Below, piece after piece: positions 25,232-33,460 of a DNA stretch of 64,000 bases. Source of the DNA: Anaerofilum hominis (GTDB taxonomy: Bacteria > Bacillota > Clostridia > Oscillospirales > Ruminococcaceae); contig NZ_JACONZ010000003.1 in assembly GCF_014287275.1 (NCBI RefSeq), positions 372,001-436,000 of the forward strand, given 5' to 3'. The notes below the pieces were generated by a model. It did not search any database. It was not told where the DNA came from and saw nothing but the letters and a program-made list of their open reading frames with translations. The translations under genes were made by a program, and so were the position numbers. The first letter of the stretch is position 1, and each line of letters opens with the position of its first letter.

Positions 25232-25253
25232 TAAAAAATTAAAGGAGAATTTT

Positions 25254-26510
25254 ATGGAACCCATGGAAAACACAAGGACCGCCCCGGCGGGAACGATCTT
25301 TCGCCGGGACTTCACGCTGGTGGTGATCGGGCAGATCATCTCACTGTTCGGCAACGCCATCCTGCGCTTTGCCCTGCCGCTCTACCTGCTGCGGGCCACC
25401 GGCTCGTCGGCGCTGTTCGGCATGGTCACCGCAGTCTCGTTCTTGCCGATGATCGTGCTCTCGCTGCTGGGCGGCGTGCTGGCAGACCGGGTCAACAAGC
25501 GCAATATTATGGTGGCGCTGGACTTTTCGACCGCGGCGCTGATCGCGGTGTTTTATCTGGTACTGGGCAAGCTGCCCATCGTGCCGCTGTTCACGGTGAT
25601 GCTGATGCTGCTGTACGGCATCTCGGGCACCTATCAGCCCGCGGTGCAGGCCAGCATCCCGGCGCTGGTGGAGGGCGGCGGCCTGATGTCCGCCAACGCG
25701 GTCATCAACGCCGTCAACTCTCTGGCCGGTCTGCTGGGGCCGGTGCTGGGCGGCGTGCTGTACGGCCTGTGGGGCATCGGGCCCATCCTAATGGTGAGCA
25801 TCCTCTGTTTTTTTGCCTCCGCCGTAATGGAGATCTTTATCCGCATCCCGCACCAGCCGCGCGCGGGGGGCAAGGGCGTTTTTGCCTGCGTGCGGCAGGA
25901 TCTGTCTGAGAGCCTGCGCTTTGTGCGCCGCGAAAAGCCGGTTTTTTTGAAAGTGATCGGCATCGTGGCTGCGTTTAACCTGCTGCTCAGTTCCATGATG
26001 GTGGTGGGCATCCCGGTGGTGGTCGTAAAGCTGCTGGGCCGCAGCGACGGAGAGCTGGGGCTGGCCCAGGGGGCGCTGGCGCTGGGCGGACTGGCCGGCG
26101 GCCTGCTGACGGGGCTGCTGGGCGCGCGGCTCTCCATGGCCCGGGCGCACCGGCTGCTGCTTTTCTGCGCGCTTTCGGTGGCCGGCATGGGGGCGGTGCT
26201 GGGGCTGGGCGTGTCCGCTTTCAGCGGCTATCTGGCCGTCACCCTGCTCAGCTTTTTCGCTATGGCGGTCTCCACCGTGTTCAGCGTGGAGATGATCACG
26301 GCGGTGCAGGCGGGCACCCCACCCCAGCTGGTGGGCAAGGTGATGGCCTGCCTGATGACGTTGGCCATGTGCGCCCAGCCCGTGGGCCAGGCGCTGTACG
26401 GCGTGCTGTTCGAGCGCTTTGAGACGGCGGCCTGGGCCATTCTGCTGGCGGCGGCGCTGGCCGCCGCACTGCTGGCTCTGTGCTCAAAGCGGGTCTTTCG
26501 GCAGCTGTAG
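25254..26510 (+). CDS. MFS transporter (drug-exporter type)
   Basis: The 418-residue protein has about 12 hydrophobic helices and the MFS loop GGVLADRVNKRNIM between helices 2 and 3, as in the DHA3/enterobactin-exporter-like group. The start at ATG 25254 follows AAAGGAG by 6 bases. The promoter carries an operator related to that of the upstream TetR gene, so the gene is probably induced by an exported toxic compound. Confidence 0.88.
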   Translation: MEPMENTRTAPAGTIFRRDFTLVVIGQIISLFGNAILRFALPLYLLRATGSSALFGMVTAVSFLPMIVLSLLGGVLADRVNKRNIMVALDFSTAALIAVFYLVLGKLPIVPLFTVMLMLLYGISGTYQPAVQASIPALVEGGGLMSANAVINAVNSLAGLLGPVLGGVLYGLWGIGPILMVSILCFFASAVMEIFIRIPHQPRAGGKGVFACVRQDLSESLRFVRREKPVFLKVIGIVAAFNLLLSSMMVVGIPVVVVKLLGRSDGELGLAQGALALGGLAGGLLTGLLGARLSMARAHRLLLFCALSVAGMGAVLGLGVSAFSGYLAVTLLSFFAMAVSTVFSVEMITAVQAGTPPQLVGKVMACLMTLAMCAQPVGQALYGVLFERFETAAWAILLAAALAAALLALCSKRVFRQL

Positions 26511-26687
26511 AGAAAGGCGGACGAAAAAAGGTCGCGGCGGCGCGTTTGCAGTCGGCGGAGGCCGGGAGCTGCCTTGCAGCCGCAGCAGCGGCCCAGGATG
26601 CCGGAGGTCAGGGCAGGCCTGCGGATGCCGCAGGCGGCAGACAGGGTTTTATGAGATTTATTTTATGGGGCTATGGAGGAGGTTATG

Positions 26688-26721
26688 AAAGACGGTCTCC
26701 GCAAAACGGAGGCTGCCTTTT
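26688..26721 (+). terminator. Terminator hairpin 1 after the MFS gene
   Basis: A 14-bp stem with several G-U pairs around a CAAAA loop, ending in TTTT. Its sequence resembles the hairpin about 110 bases further on. Confidence 0.55.
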
Positions 26722-26796
26722 CGGCCAGTGCCCCGGTTGTCCCGCAGGGACGAGGGGCGGGCCATAGAAATAAGTCGCTTTTTATTGAGGAACAAT

Positions 26797-26832
26797 AAAA
26801 GACAGTCTCCACAACGTGGAGACTGTCTTTTT
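26797..26832 (+). terminator. Terminator hairpin 2
   Basis: A perfect 14-bp stem (26797-26810 with 26818-26831) with an A-run before and a T-run after, so it can work in both directions. Confidence 0.8.
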
Positions 26833-26908
26833 GACCCTCCGGCCGGCTGCCGCGCAAGCGGCGAAAAACGTATTTGCCGGGGGCAGCCGCTTTCGCGCGG
26901 GCAATACC

Positions 26909-26961
26909 AAAAAAACAGGCCGTTCCGGCTGAAAGAACCGGGACGGTCTGCTCTGTTTTTT
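26909..26961 (-). terminator. Terminator of the 2-hydroxyacid dehydrogenase gene
   Basis: AAAAAACAG pairs with CTGTTTTTT, and CCGTTCCGG pairs with CCGGGACGG inside. It lies directly after the minus-strand stop. Confidence 0.75.
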
Positions 26962-26977
26962 ATGGAGGAAAATGCGC

Positions 26978-27931
26978 TCAGCGTATCAGGTTGCGGGGAT
27001 TGCCCTCCAGGTAGAGAGAGACGTTTTCAAACACCATGCCCGCGCGCACTTCCATGCTCTCGGCGGTGGCAAAGGCCACGTGGGGGGTGAGGATGGCGCC
27101 AGGCGCGCTGCAGAGCGGGTGATCTTCCGGGATGGGAGGCTCCATCTCGAATACGTCGATGCCTGCGCCCGCGATCCGCCCCTCTTTGAGGGCGTCGGCA
27201 AGGGCGGCGTTGTCCACCACCGGGCCGCGGGCGGTGTTGATCAGCAGGGCGGTGGGCTTCATGCGGGCGATCATCTCGGCGTTGATCAGCTGCCGGGTCT
27301 CTGCGGTGACCGGCACATGCAGGCTCACCACGTCCGCCTCGGCCATCAGCTGCTCCAGCGGCAGATAGCGGATGCCCAGGGCCTCGGCCTCCGGCCGCCG
27401 GGAGCGGCTGTAGGCGATCAGATTGCAGCCGAACGCCTTGGCCAGCTGCGCGGTGCGCAGGCCGATGGCGCCGGTGCCCACGATGCCGAAAGTTTTGCCT
27501 GCCAGCTCAAAACCCACCAGCCCGGCCTTGGTGCCGCCGCTGCGGCAGGCGTCGTTGCAGGCGGGGATGCGGCGCAGCAGCGAGATGACCAGGCCAAAGA
27601 CCAGCTCGGCCACGCTCTCGTTGGAGTAACCCGCGCAGTTGGAGACCAGGATGCCCCGCTCGCGGCACAGGTCCATGGGCAGATGATCCACGCCGGTGAA
27701 CGCCACCGAGATCAGCTTGAGGCGGGGGCAGGCGGCCACCACCCCGGCGGGCAGCGGAGTGCTGGCCACCATCAGGATATCCGCCTCTTTTGCCCGTTCG
27801 ATGAGGACGGCGGGGTCATAGTTGCCGTCCGTATAGGCGGTGAAGCTGTGCTCGGCGGCGATGAGGGGCGCTGCCAGTTCGGCGACCTTGGCGTCGCTGA
27901 CGGCGAGACCTTCCAGCAGAACGATATTCAT
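26978..27931 (-). CDS. D-isomer-specific 2-hydroxyacid dehydrogenase
   Basis: The 317-residue protein has the Rossmann motif GIVGTGAIG, the catalytic Arg in NTARGPVVD, Glu in GAGIDVFEMEPP and His in LTPHVAFAT. This is a complete NAD-dependent D-2-hydroxyacid dehydrogenase of the phosphoglycerate/hydroxypyruvate group. No ACT domain is present, so it is not a long SerA. The ATG at 27931 follows GGAAAGGAAG. The substrate is not fixed by context. Confidence 0.88.
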   Translation of the reverse strand: MNIVLLEGLAVSDAKVAELAAPLIAAEHSFTAYTDGNYDPAVLIERAKEADILMVASTPLPAGVVAACPRLKLISVAFTGVDHLPMDLCRERGILVSNCAGYSNESVAELVFGLVISLLRRIPACNDACRSGGTKAGLVGFELAGKTFGIVGTGAIGLRTAQLAKAFGCNLIAYSRSRRPEAEALGIRYLPLEQLMAEADVVSLHVPVTAETRQLINAEMIARMKPTALLINTARGPVVDNAALADALKEGRIAGAGIDVFEMEPPIPEDHPLCSAPGAILTPHVAFATAESMEVRAGMVFENVSLYLEGNPRNLIR

Positions 27932-28343
27932 GTGTTTGACTTCCTTTCCGGTTTTGGGCGGCCGCGCCGCGGCGGCGGGACGCGCCCTTTTACGCTTTTC
28001 ATTATACCAAATCAGCGCCGCGGCGCAACAGATAAAATTCTGGCGTCCCGGAGCGGGTCGGCACGGCCGCCCAAAACCGGCCATGCCGGCCCCGAGCCGC
28101 CGCGAAATGGCGGGCGCTTTACGCGCTGTTTTTGCCGTGCGGCCTCTTTGACCGGCGCGGTGTGCCGACGTGGTCTGCGCGTGCTTGAAAGGCGTTTTTT
28201 CAGGTGCCTCCGGGCTGCCCGGCCCCGCAGGCGCGGGGTCTGGGGCTTCGGCGGCCTGGATGCGGCGCCCGGCCCCGCGCGTCCCCCGGATGTTGGGGCG
28301 GACCCAAAATCGGCCCGCGGCGCTGCCCGGCGCAGTAAAACGA
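27932..28343. other. Gene-free divergent spacer
   Basis: About 410 GC-rich bases between the dehydrogenase start and the MATE promoter. No gene and no clear minus-strand promoter were seen. Confidence 0.4.
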
Positions 28344-28372
28344 TTGACTTTACGGGGCAAAAAGCATAGAAT
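28344..28372 (+). promoter_or_regulatory. Promoter of the MATE exporter/kinase operon
   Basis: TTGACT (28344-28349), a 17-base spacer and TAGAAT (28367-28372). Confidence 0.8.
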
Positions 28373-28453
28373 CTCACTGTAAAACTTGTGTAAAACAGAC
28401 AGCGCCGGGCGGGGCGGATCTGCCGCCCTTTCCGCCGGCGCGGGGAAAAGAGG

Positions 28454-29815
28454 ATGGAAATGGAACAGGCGCAACTGGCTGCAAAGCCGCTGTTTTCCCG
28501 GCAGGCGCTGCAGCGGCTGATCTGGCCGCTGGTGGGGGAGCAGTTTCTGGCGGTGATGACCGGCATGGCGGACACCGTGATGGTGGCCAACGCGGGGGAA
28601 ACGGCGGTTTCTGCAGTCTCGCTGGTGGATTCGATCAACATCTTGATGCTGAACATTTTTGCGGCCCTGGCAGCGGGCGGCGCCATTGTGGTCAGCCAGT
28701 ACCTGGGCATGCGGGACGGAAAAAACGCCAACCGGGCCGCGAAACAGCTGGTGGTCATCGTGGCGGCGCTGGGGGCCGGGCTGGGCGTGGTCTGCGCGCT
28801 GGCCCGCAACCCGATGCTGGATTTTCTTTTCGGCAGCACCGACCCGGTGGTGATGGAGGGGGCGCGCAAATACTTTTTTATCACGGCGCTGTCCTATCCG
28901 TTCATTGCGGTCTATAACGCCGGGGCGGCGATCTTCCGCTCCATGGGCAACAGCAGGGTGTCGCTGAAAGCCTCCCTCATTGCCAATGCGGTGAATATCG
29001 CGGGCAACGCGCTCTGCATTTTCGGGCTGAAGTGGGGGGTCGTGGGCGCGGCCGTCCCCACCCTGATCTCGCGGGCGCTGGGCGCGGTGCTGCTGCTGGT
29101 GCTGCTGCGCAACCCCGGTCTGCAGATCACCCTCAGGGATTGGAAACGCTTCCGGCTGCGGCCGGATATGATCAAAAAGATCCTGGGCATCGGCATACCC
29201 AACGGGCTGGAAAACGGCATGTTCCAGGTGGGCAAGATCCTGGTGCAGAGCCTGATCGCCACTTTCGGCACCGTGGCCATTGCCGCCAACGCCGTGTGCA
29301 ACACGCTGTGCATGCTGCCCCAGATCCCCGCGCAGGCGATCGGCCTGGCCATGACGACGGTGGTGGGCCAGTGCGTGGGTGCAAACGATTACCGGCAGGC
29401 GTCGGGCTATGTCAAAAAGCTGACCTGGATGGCTTTTCTGTGCAACGGCGCGCTTTGCCTGCTGATGCTGACCGGCGCGCACCTTATCATCCTGCCGTTC
29501 AACCTCTCGGCCGAAACGGCCGCCGTGGCGCTGAAGATCGCCCGCCCCTATTATATTTTGGCGGCGCTGATCTGGGTGATGAGCTTCACTTTTCCGGGCG
29601 GGCTGCGGGCTGCGGGAGACGTCAAGTTCACCATGGGGGCTTCCATGCTGTCGATGTGGGTGTTCCGTATCGGCTTTTCCTATCTGCTGGCCCAGTACCT
29701 GGAGATGGGGATCTACGGCGTGTGGGCGGCCATGTACGTCGACTGGGCGGTGCGCATCCTGTGCTTTGTGGCCCGCTATCTCAGCGGAAAGTGGAAGACC
29801 AAGCGGCTGGTGTGA
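28454..29815 (+). CDS. MATE family efflux transporter
   Basis: The 453-residue protein has 12 hydrophobic helices and the family landmarks PLVGEQFLAVMTGMADTVMV near the N-terminus and IPAQAIGLAMTTVVGQCVGAND in the second half. It would export cationic drugs or metabolites using a Na+ or H+ gradient. It starts at ATG 28454 and is followed at 75 bases by a small kinase gene on the same strand. Confidence 0.9.
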   Translation: MEMEQAQLAAKPLFSRQALQRLIWPLVGEQFLAVMTGMADTVMVANAGETAVSAVSLVDSINILMLNIFAALAAGGAIVVSQYLGMRDGKNANRAAKQLVVIVAALGAGLGVVCALARNPMLDFLFGSTDPVVMEGARKYFFITALSYPFIAVYNAGAAIFRSMGNSRVSLKASLIANAVNIAGNALCIFGLKWGVVGAAVPTLISRALGAVLLLVLLRNPGLQITLRDWKRFRLRPDMIKKILGIGIPNGLENGMFQVGKILVQSLIATFGTVAIAANAVCNTLCMLPQIPAQAIGLAMTTVVGQCVGANDYRQASGYVKKLTWMAFLCNGALCLLMLTGAHLIILPFNLSAETAAVALKIARPYYILAALIWVMSFTFPGGLRAAGDVKFTMGASMLSMWVFRIGFSYLLAQYLEMGIYGVWAAMYVDWAVRILCFVARYLSGKWKTKRLV

Positions 29816-29890
29816 GCGCAAGCGGGCGCACAGGCGCGGGAGCCTGGCCGCGCCGCCGGGCGGCCGGGGCGCAAGAAGGAGAGCGATAAC

Positions 29891-30397
29891 ATGAAACGTC
29901 TGATCCTGATCGGCGGCGCGATGGGGGTGGGCAAGACCGCCGTTTCGCAGGAGCTGCTGCGGCTGCTGCCCGAGGCGGTCTGGCTGGACGGCGACTGGTG
30001 CTGGCGGATGGACCCGTTTCGGGTCACCGAGGCCCGCAAGCGGATGGCGCTGGACAATATCGCCCACCTGTTGGGCGGCTTTTTGGACGACGAAGGCTAT
30101 GAAAACGTGATCTTCTGCTGGGTGATGGACAGGCAGGAGATCATCGACGCGGTGCTGGCCCCGCTGGCCGGGAAAGAGTTCGAGCTCTTCAGCTTTTCGC
30201 TGGTCTGCGGGCCCGGGACGCTGGAGAGCCGCCTGCGGCGGGATGTGGATGCCGGCCTGCGCACGCCCGACGTGATCGGGCGCAGCCTGGAGCGGCTGCC
30301 GCTGTACGGCGCGCTGGACACCGAAAAGATCGGGACCGAGGGCCTGTCGGCCGCCGGTGCGGCGCAGGAGATCGCCCGCCGCGTTGCGGGAGAGTGA
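29891..30397 (+). CDS. P-loop kinase-like ATPase
   Basis: The 168-residue protein has a Walker A GGAMGVGKTAVS (8-19), a DGDWCW acidic/aromatic motif typical of small nucleotide, gluconate or shikimate-type kinases, and a C-terminal R..D arrangement for the lid. The size fits AAA_33-type kinases. The phosphate acceptor is unknown; aminoglycoside-like or nucleoside substrates are possible. AAGGAG precedes the ATG. Confidence 0.7.
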   Translation: MKRLILIGGAMGVGKTAVSQELLRLLPEAVWLDGDWCWRMDPFRVTEARKRMALDNIAHLLGGFLDDEGYENVIFCWVMDRQEIIDAVLAPLAGKEFELFSFSLVCGPGTLESRLRRDVDAGLRTPDVIGRSLERLPLYGALDTEKIGTEGLSAAGAAQEIARRVAGE

Positions 30398-30481
30398 GAA
30401 AGAGCGCTGCAGATTTTTTTGGAAGGTGGATAAAATCGTAATTTCAGCTAAAAAAAAGATTTTTTTTAGGTTGTTTACAAA

Positions 30482-30510
30482 TTGAGTTTTCGGTGAAAAG
30501 AGAATAAAAT
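30482..30510 (+). promoter_or_regulatory. Promoter of the orphan membrane protein
   Basis: TTGAGT (30482-30487), a 17-base spacer and TAAAAT (30505-30510), in an AT-rich pocket. Confidence 0.7.
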
Positions 30511-30536
30511 TATCACAGGATAGGGAGGTGAAAAAC

Positions 30537-31196
30537 ATGGCCTATACCCCGCCTCTTCCTCCCGGCAGCTGGGCGATGAAAAACAATTTACTGCTGCTGC
30601 GCTGGAACCTCGTCTGGGAGCCGGAGCTTATGTCCCAACGTAAGCCCCAGCGCCGGGGCGGCAGTGCTTTTTTGCGGGAAAGGTCTTGTCTTATCGCCTG
30701 TGCGGCGTTTTTTGCCGTCCTGGATTTTATTCTGGCCCTTTACTTCCACTTTTTTCTTTGGGAACTTTTCTGTCTTGTGCTGCCCGAGGCCGGTGTGCTT
30801 TTTCTTTTCTGGTGGGGGCTGGGGGTCAAGCGGGATACCCTGTGGACGCGGGGCCGGGCCAAAAAAGAACGTGCCGTCCCCGCGTCCTACGGCCTTTTTA
30901 ACCTGCTCCCCTGCATTATTTTCAGCGTGTGCTGCGCGCCCTTTTTGACCGAAGTGCTGAGATCTTACGGTTCTTTCACCGCAAAAGCGATGGGATATGG
31001 CCTGGGGCTGTGCGCCGCCCTCGCCTATTTGTTTTTGTGCGGCATGTACAATTGGGGCCATGTTTTGTGGCTTTCCTCCTCCGCCTCCTGCAAAAAGCGG
31101 AATCTCATCGCCTTTCTTATCCTGGGCGCCTGGCTGGTGATCTGTGGAATTGAGTTTTGCTGGTCGTTTGGAAATCAGGTTCAGGCCGTCCGCTGA
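30537..31196 (+). CDS. Hypothetical multi-pass membrane protein
   Basis: The 219-residue protein has about five aromatic-rich hydrophobic segments and short basic loops. No family was recognised. ATG 30537 lies 6 bases after GGGAGGTG; the GTG three codons upstream is part of that site. It has its own promoter and a terminator directly behind it, so it is monocistronic. Confidence 0.65.
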   Translation: MAYTPPLPPGSWAMKNNLLLLRWNLVWEPELMSQRKPQRRGGSAFLRERSCLIACAAFFAVLDFILALYFHFFLWELFCLVLPEAGVLFLFWWGLGVKRDTLWTRGRAKKERAVPASYGLFNLLPCIIFSVCCAPFLTEVLRSYGSFTAKAMGYGLGLCAALAYLFLCGMYNWGHVLWLSSSASCKKRNLIAFLILGAWLVICGIEFCWSFGNQVQAVR

Positions 31197-31200
31197 TCGG

Positions 31201-31228
31201 GCCGGCGGCTCCGCCCCGGCCTTTTTTG
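31201..31228 (+). terminator. Terminator of the orphan membrane protein
   Basis: GGCCGG (31201-31206) pairs with CCGGCC (31217-31222), followed by TTTTTT. Confidence 0.7.
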
Positions 31229-31759
31229 CGCGTCAGGATAACGCCGGGACGGTCCTGCGGGCACAAGGGCACATCCGGGCTGCTTTTACGGGGGCGGGAC
31301 TGCCGGAGGGGCTGGGCGGAGCCAGAACAGAAAAAGCGCTGGACAGCAGCTCGAAAACGCCTGTCTGTGCCGACCGGATCTGGACCGGGGAGCTTTTGCC
31401 GCCCGGGGGGAGAAAAGCCGCGATACGGAAAACAGCAGAGGGAACTGCGCTGCGGGCGGAAAATCGCGGCGGAAAAATGCAGCCTGTCCGGGAAAAGAGC
31501 GCTGCGGCAGGACAAAAGATCGTTTTGCGGGCCGCTGTTTTTAGGGGCTGGCGCTTTGAGGCTCCCTGCGGACGCGGAGACGGGCGCCGATGAGCTGCTG
31601 CGTTCCCTGAGCAGGGCGTGGGAGGTGGGGCTGCGGGTCCTGCTGCGCAGGATGGGAGACCGGCCGCGCCCCGATCAGCCTTGAGGACCGCCCGCCCACG
31701 GTGGGACCGCCGGGTCTTGGCACGGCCGTTTTTGGCCCGCGGACGGATGAGACGGATGA
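31229..31759. other. Gene-free stretch between convergent genes
   Basis: About 530 GC-rich bases bounded by two terminators. No supported gene. Confidence 0.45.
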
Positions 31760-31804
31760 CAGAGAAAGCCAGGCCCCCGCTTGCGCGGGGCCTGGCTTTC
31801 TCTG
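31760..31804 (-). terminator. Strong hairpin after the RlmI-type gene
   Basis: A roughly 20-bp stem with one bulged C around a TTGC loop. There is no long T-run, but the position fits the end of the minus-strand gene. Confidence 0.65.
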
Positions 31805-31849
31805 TGGATGCCGCAGGACGCCGGGCGCAGCCGGTTTTTGCGGCCTTTT

Positions 31850-33082
31850 TCAGATCACCTGGAAAAGGAAGAATTTGAGGTAGTCGGTCTCCTCCACATT
31901 CCAGAGGATGGGATGGTCGGGTGCCTGCTGGCGGGCCTCGATCTGGCGCAGCTGGACCCCTGCGTCCCGGGCGGCGCTGTGCAGCATTTTGGTGAACAGC
32001 GCCCCGGTGGCAAAATGGCTGCAGCTGCAGGTGGCGAGATACCCGCCGCGGGGCAGCAGCTTCATGGCGCGGTAATTGATCTCTTTATAGCCGCGCAGGG
32101 CGCTGTCCAGCGTTTTGCGGCTTTTGGTGAACGCGGGCGGGTCCAGGATGATAAAATCGTAAGGCGTGCCGCCCCGGGCCGCCAGTTCGGGCAGAAGATC
32201 AAAGACGTTGGCGGCGGCGAACTCCATCCTGTCCTCCAGCCCGTTGAGGGCGGCGTTGGCGCGGGCCATCTCTACTGCGGCCTCGCTGATGTCCACCGCG
32301 GTGACCCGCTCGGCCCCGCCCAGTGCGGCGTTCAGCGCAAAGGAGCCGGTGTGGGTGAAGCAATCCAGCACCCGGCGGCCCCGGGCCAGACGGGCCACCG
32401 CCTGCCGGTTGTATTTCTGATCCAGGAAGAAGCCGGTCTTTTGGCCGTTTTCAAAGTCCACCCGGTAGCGCACGCCGTTTTCGCAGATGATGGTCTCGGT
32501 AGTTTCCGGCAGGGGCAGCCCGGGCAGGGGGAAGAACCCTTTGCCCTGCTGCAGCCCCTCCCGTTCCCGCAGGGCCACGTCGTTGCGCTCGTACAGGCCG
32601 GCGATCTCCTGCCCGTCGGCGCGCAGGACCTCCGCAAGCAGGGGGAACAGCAGCCCTTTCAGCCGTTCCATGCCCACCGAAAGGGTCTGGGCGACCAGAT
32701 AGGGGCCGAAGCGGTCCACCGTCAGGCCGGGAAACTGGTCCGCTTCGCCGAAGATCACCCGGCAGCAGGACAGGTCTGCAGGGGCCAGCACCTGTTTGCG
32801 GTAAGCCCACGCCCATTGCAGGCGGCGGCGCCAAAAGGCCTCGTCAAAGCTGTCGTTGGCGCTGCGGCTGATCAGCCGCACCCGGATCTTGCTGTGGACG
32901 CTGAGAAAGCCGGTGCCGAGATACCGGCCCCTGTCGCTGAGAACGTCCACCAGGGCGCCGTTTTCCGCATCGCCCTCCACGGCGCGTATCTCGTCCTCAT
33001 ACACCCAGGGGTGTCCGTTTTCAAGGGAGGCCTGGGCTTTGCGGCTGACCGTATAGCGGGCGTAGGGGCGCTGCTGTTTCAA
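31850..33082 (-). CDS. Class I rRNA methyltransferase, RlmI/YwbD type
   Basis: The 410-residue protein has an N-terminal PUA-like part (GHPWVYEDEI), the middle FGEADQFPGLTVDRFG, a SAM motif VLDCFTHTGSFALNA, AVDIS and the catalytic-loop LDPPAF with SCS after it. This layout fits RlmI-type 23S rRNA m5C methyltransferases and paralogues. I start at TTG 33082, 8 bases after GAGGAG; the GTG further up overlaps that site. Confidence 0.88.
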   Translation of the reverse strand: MKQQRPYARYTVSRKAQASLENGHPWVYEDEIRAVEGDAENGALVDVLSDRGRYLGTGFLSVHSKIRVRLISRSANDSFDEAFWRRRLQWAWAYRKQVLAPADLSCCRVIFGEADQFPGLTVDRFGPYLVAQTLSVGMERLKGLLFPLLAEVLRADGQEIAGLYERNDVALREREGLQQGKGFFPLPGLPLPETTETIICENGVRYRVDFENGQKTGFFLDQKYNRQAVARLARGRRVLDCFTHTGSFALNAALGGAERVTAVDISEAAVEMARANAALNGLEDRMEFAAANVFDLLPELAARGGTPYDFIILDPPAFTKSRKTLDSALRGYKEINYRAMKLLPRGGYLATCSCSHFATGALFTKMLHSAARDAGVQLRQIEARQQAPDHPILWNVEETDYLKFFLFQVI

Positions 33083-33460
33083 ATGAGTCACTCCTCTTTA
33101 GGGTAGGGCGTCGGCGCGCCTGTGCCGGGCGGCCGCACACCGATTATACCCCGCGCGGGCCCGGGGGTCAACCGCCGCGCGGGCCGATGTGTCCCGGGGA
33201 GAGGGGAGAAACGCGGGGCGGACGGCGGAGAGCTTTTGCAAAAGGAACAAAAAAGATGTTGTTTTACGCGCGGGAATGATATAATATTGACAACGACCTC
33301 TCGCATGCGCGGCCCCGGGCGGGGCCGCGCAGTGCGGAAAGGGCAGGCGGAAGACGGCGCCGGCCGCGGCGGGGAGCGCGGTAAGAAGAACGGTCCGGGC
33401 GCGTGGAAAGCCGTTTTCCGCGCGGGGACCTCTATTTTTGACAATCCGGGAGGGATCGGC
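33083..33460 (+). promoter_or_regulatory. Leader region of the PPK2 operon
   Basis: A TATAAT at 33280-33285 with a weak TGTTGT 17 bases upstream (33257-33262) is the likely promoter. The leader of about 170 bases has a perfect 11-bp GC hairpin at 33306-33331. No gene lies in the stretch. Confidence 0.55.

Larger units (their letters stand above)
26511..26977. other. Gene-free stretch with two related terminators and repeat traces
   Basis: Holds hairpins at 26688-26721, 26797-26832 and 26909-26961. It also has a partial copy of the dispersed repeat near 26840-26876 and a short segment (AGAAATAAGTCG, near 26767) shared with 52232. Confidence 0.5.

Noticed and set aside
26685..26798. Small open frame of 37 codons behind GGAGGAGG
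   Set aside because: Its first 12 codons are a terminator hairpin and its end lies in the next terminator; the ribosome site is only 2 bases from the ATG.
27932..30538. Minus-strand frame continuing far upstream of the dehydrogenase
   Set aside because: It crosses the MATE and kinase genes in antisense and has low-complexity composition; the true dehydrogenase start is at 27931.
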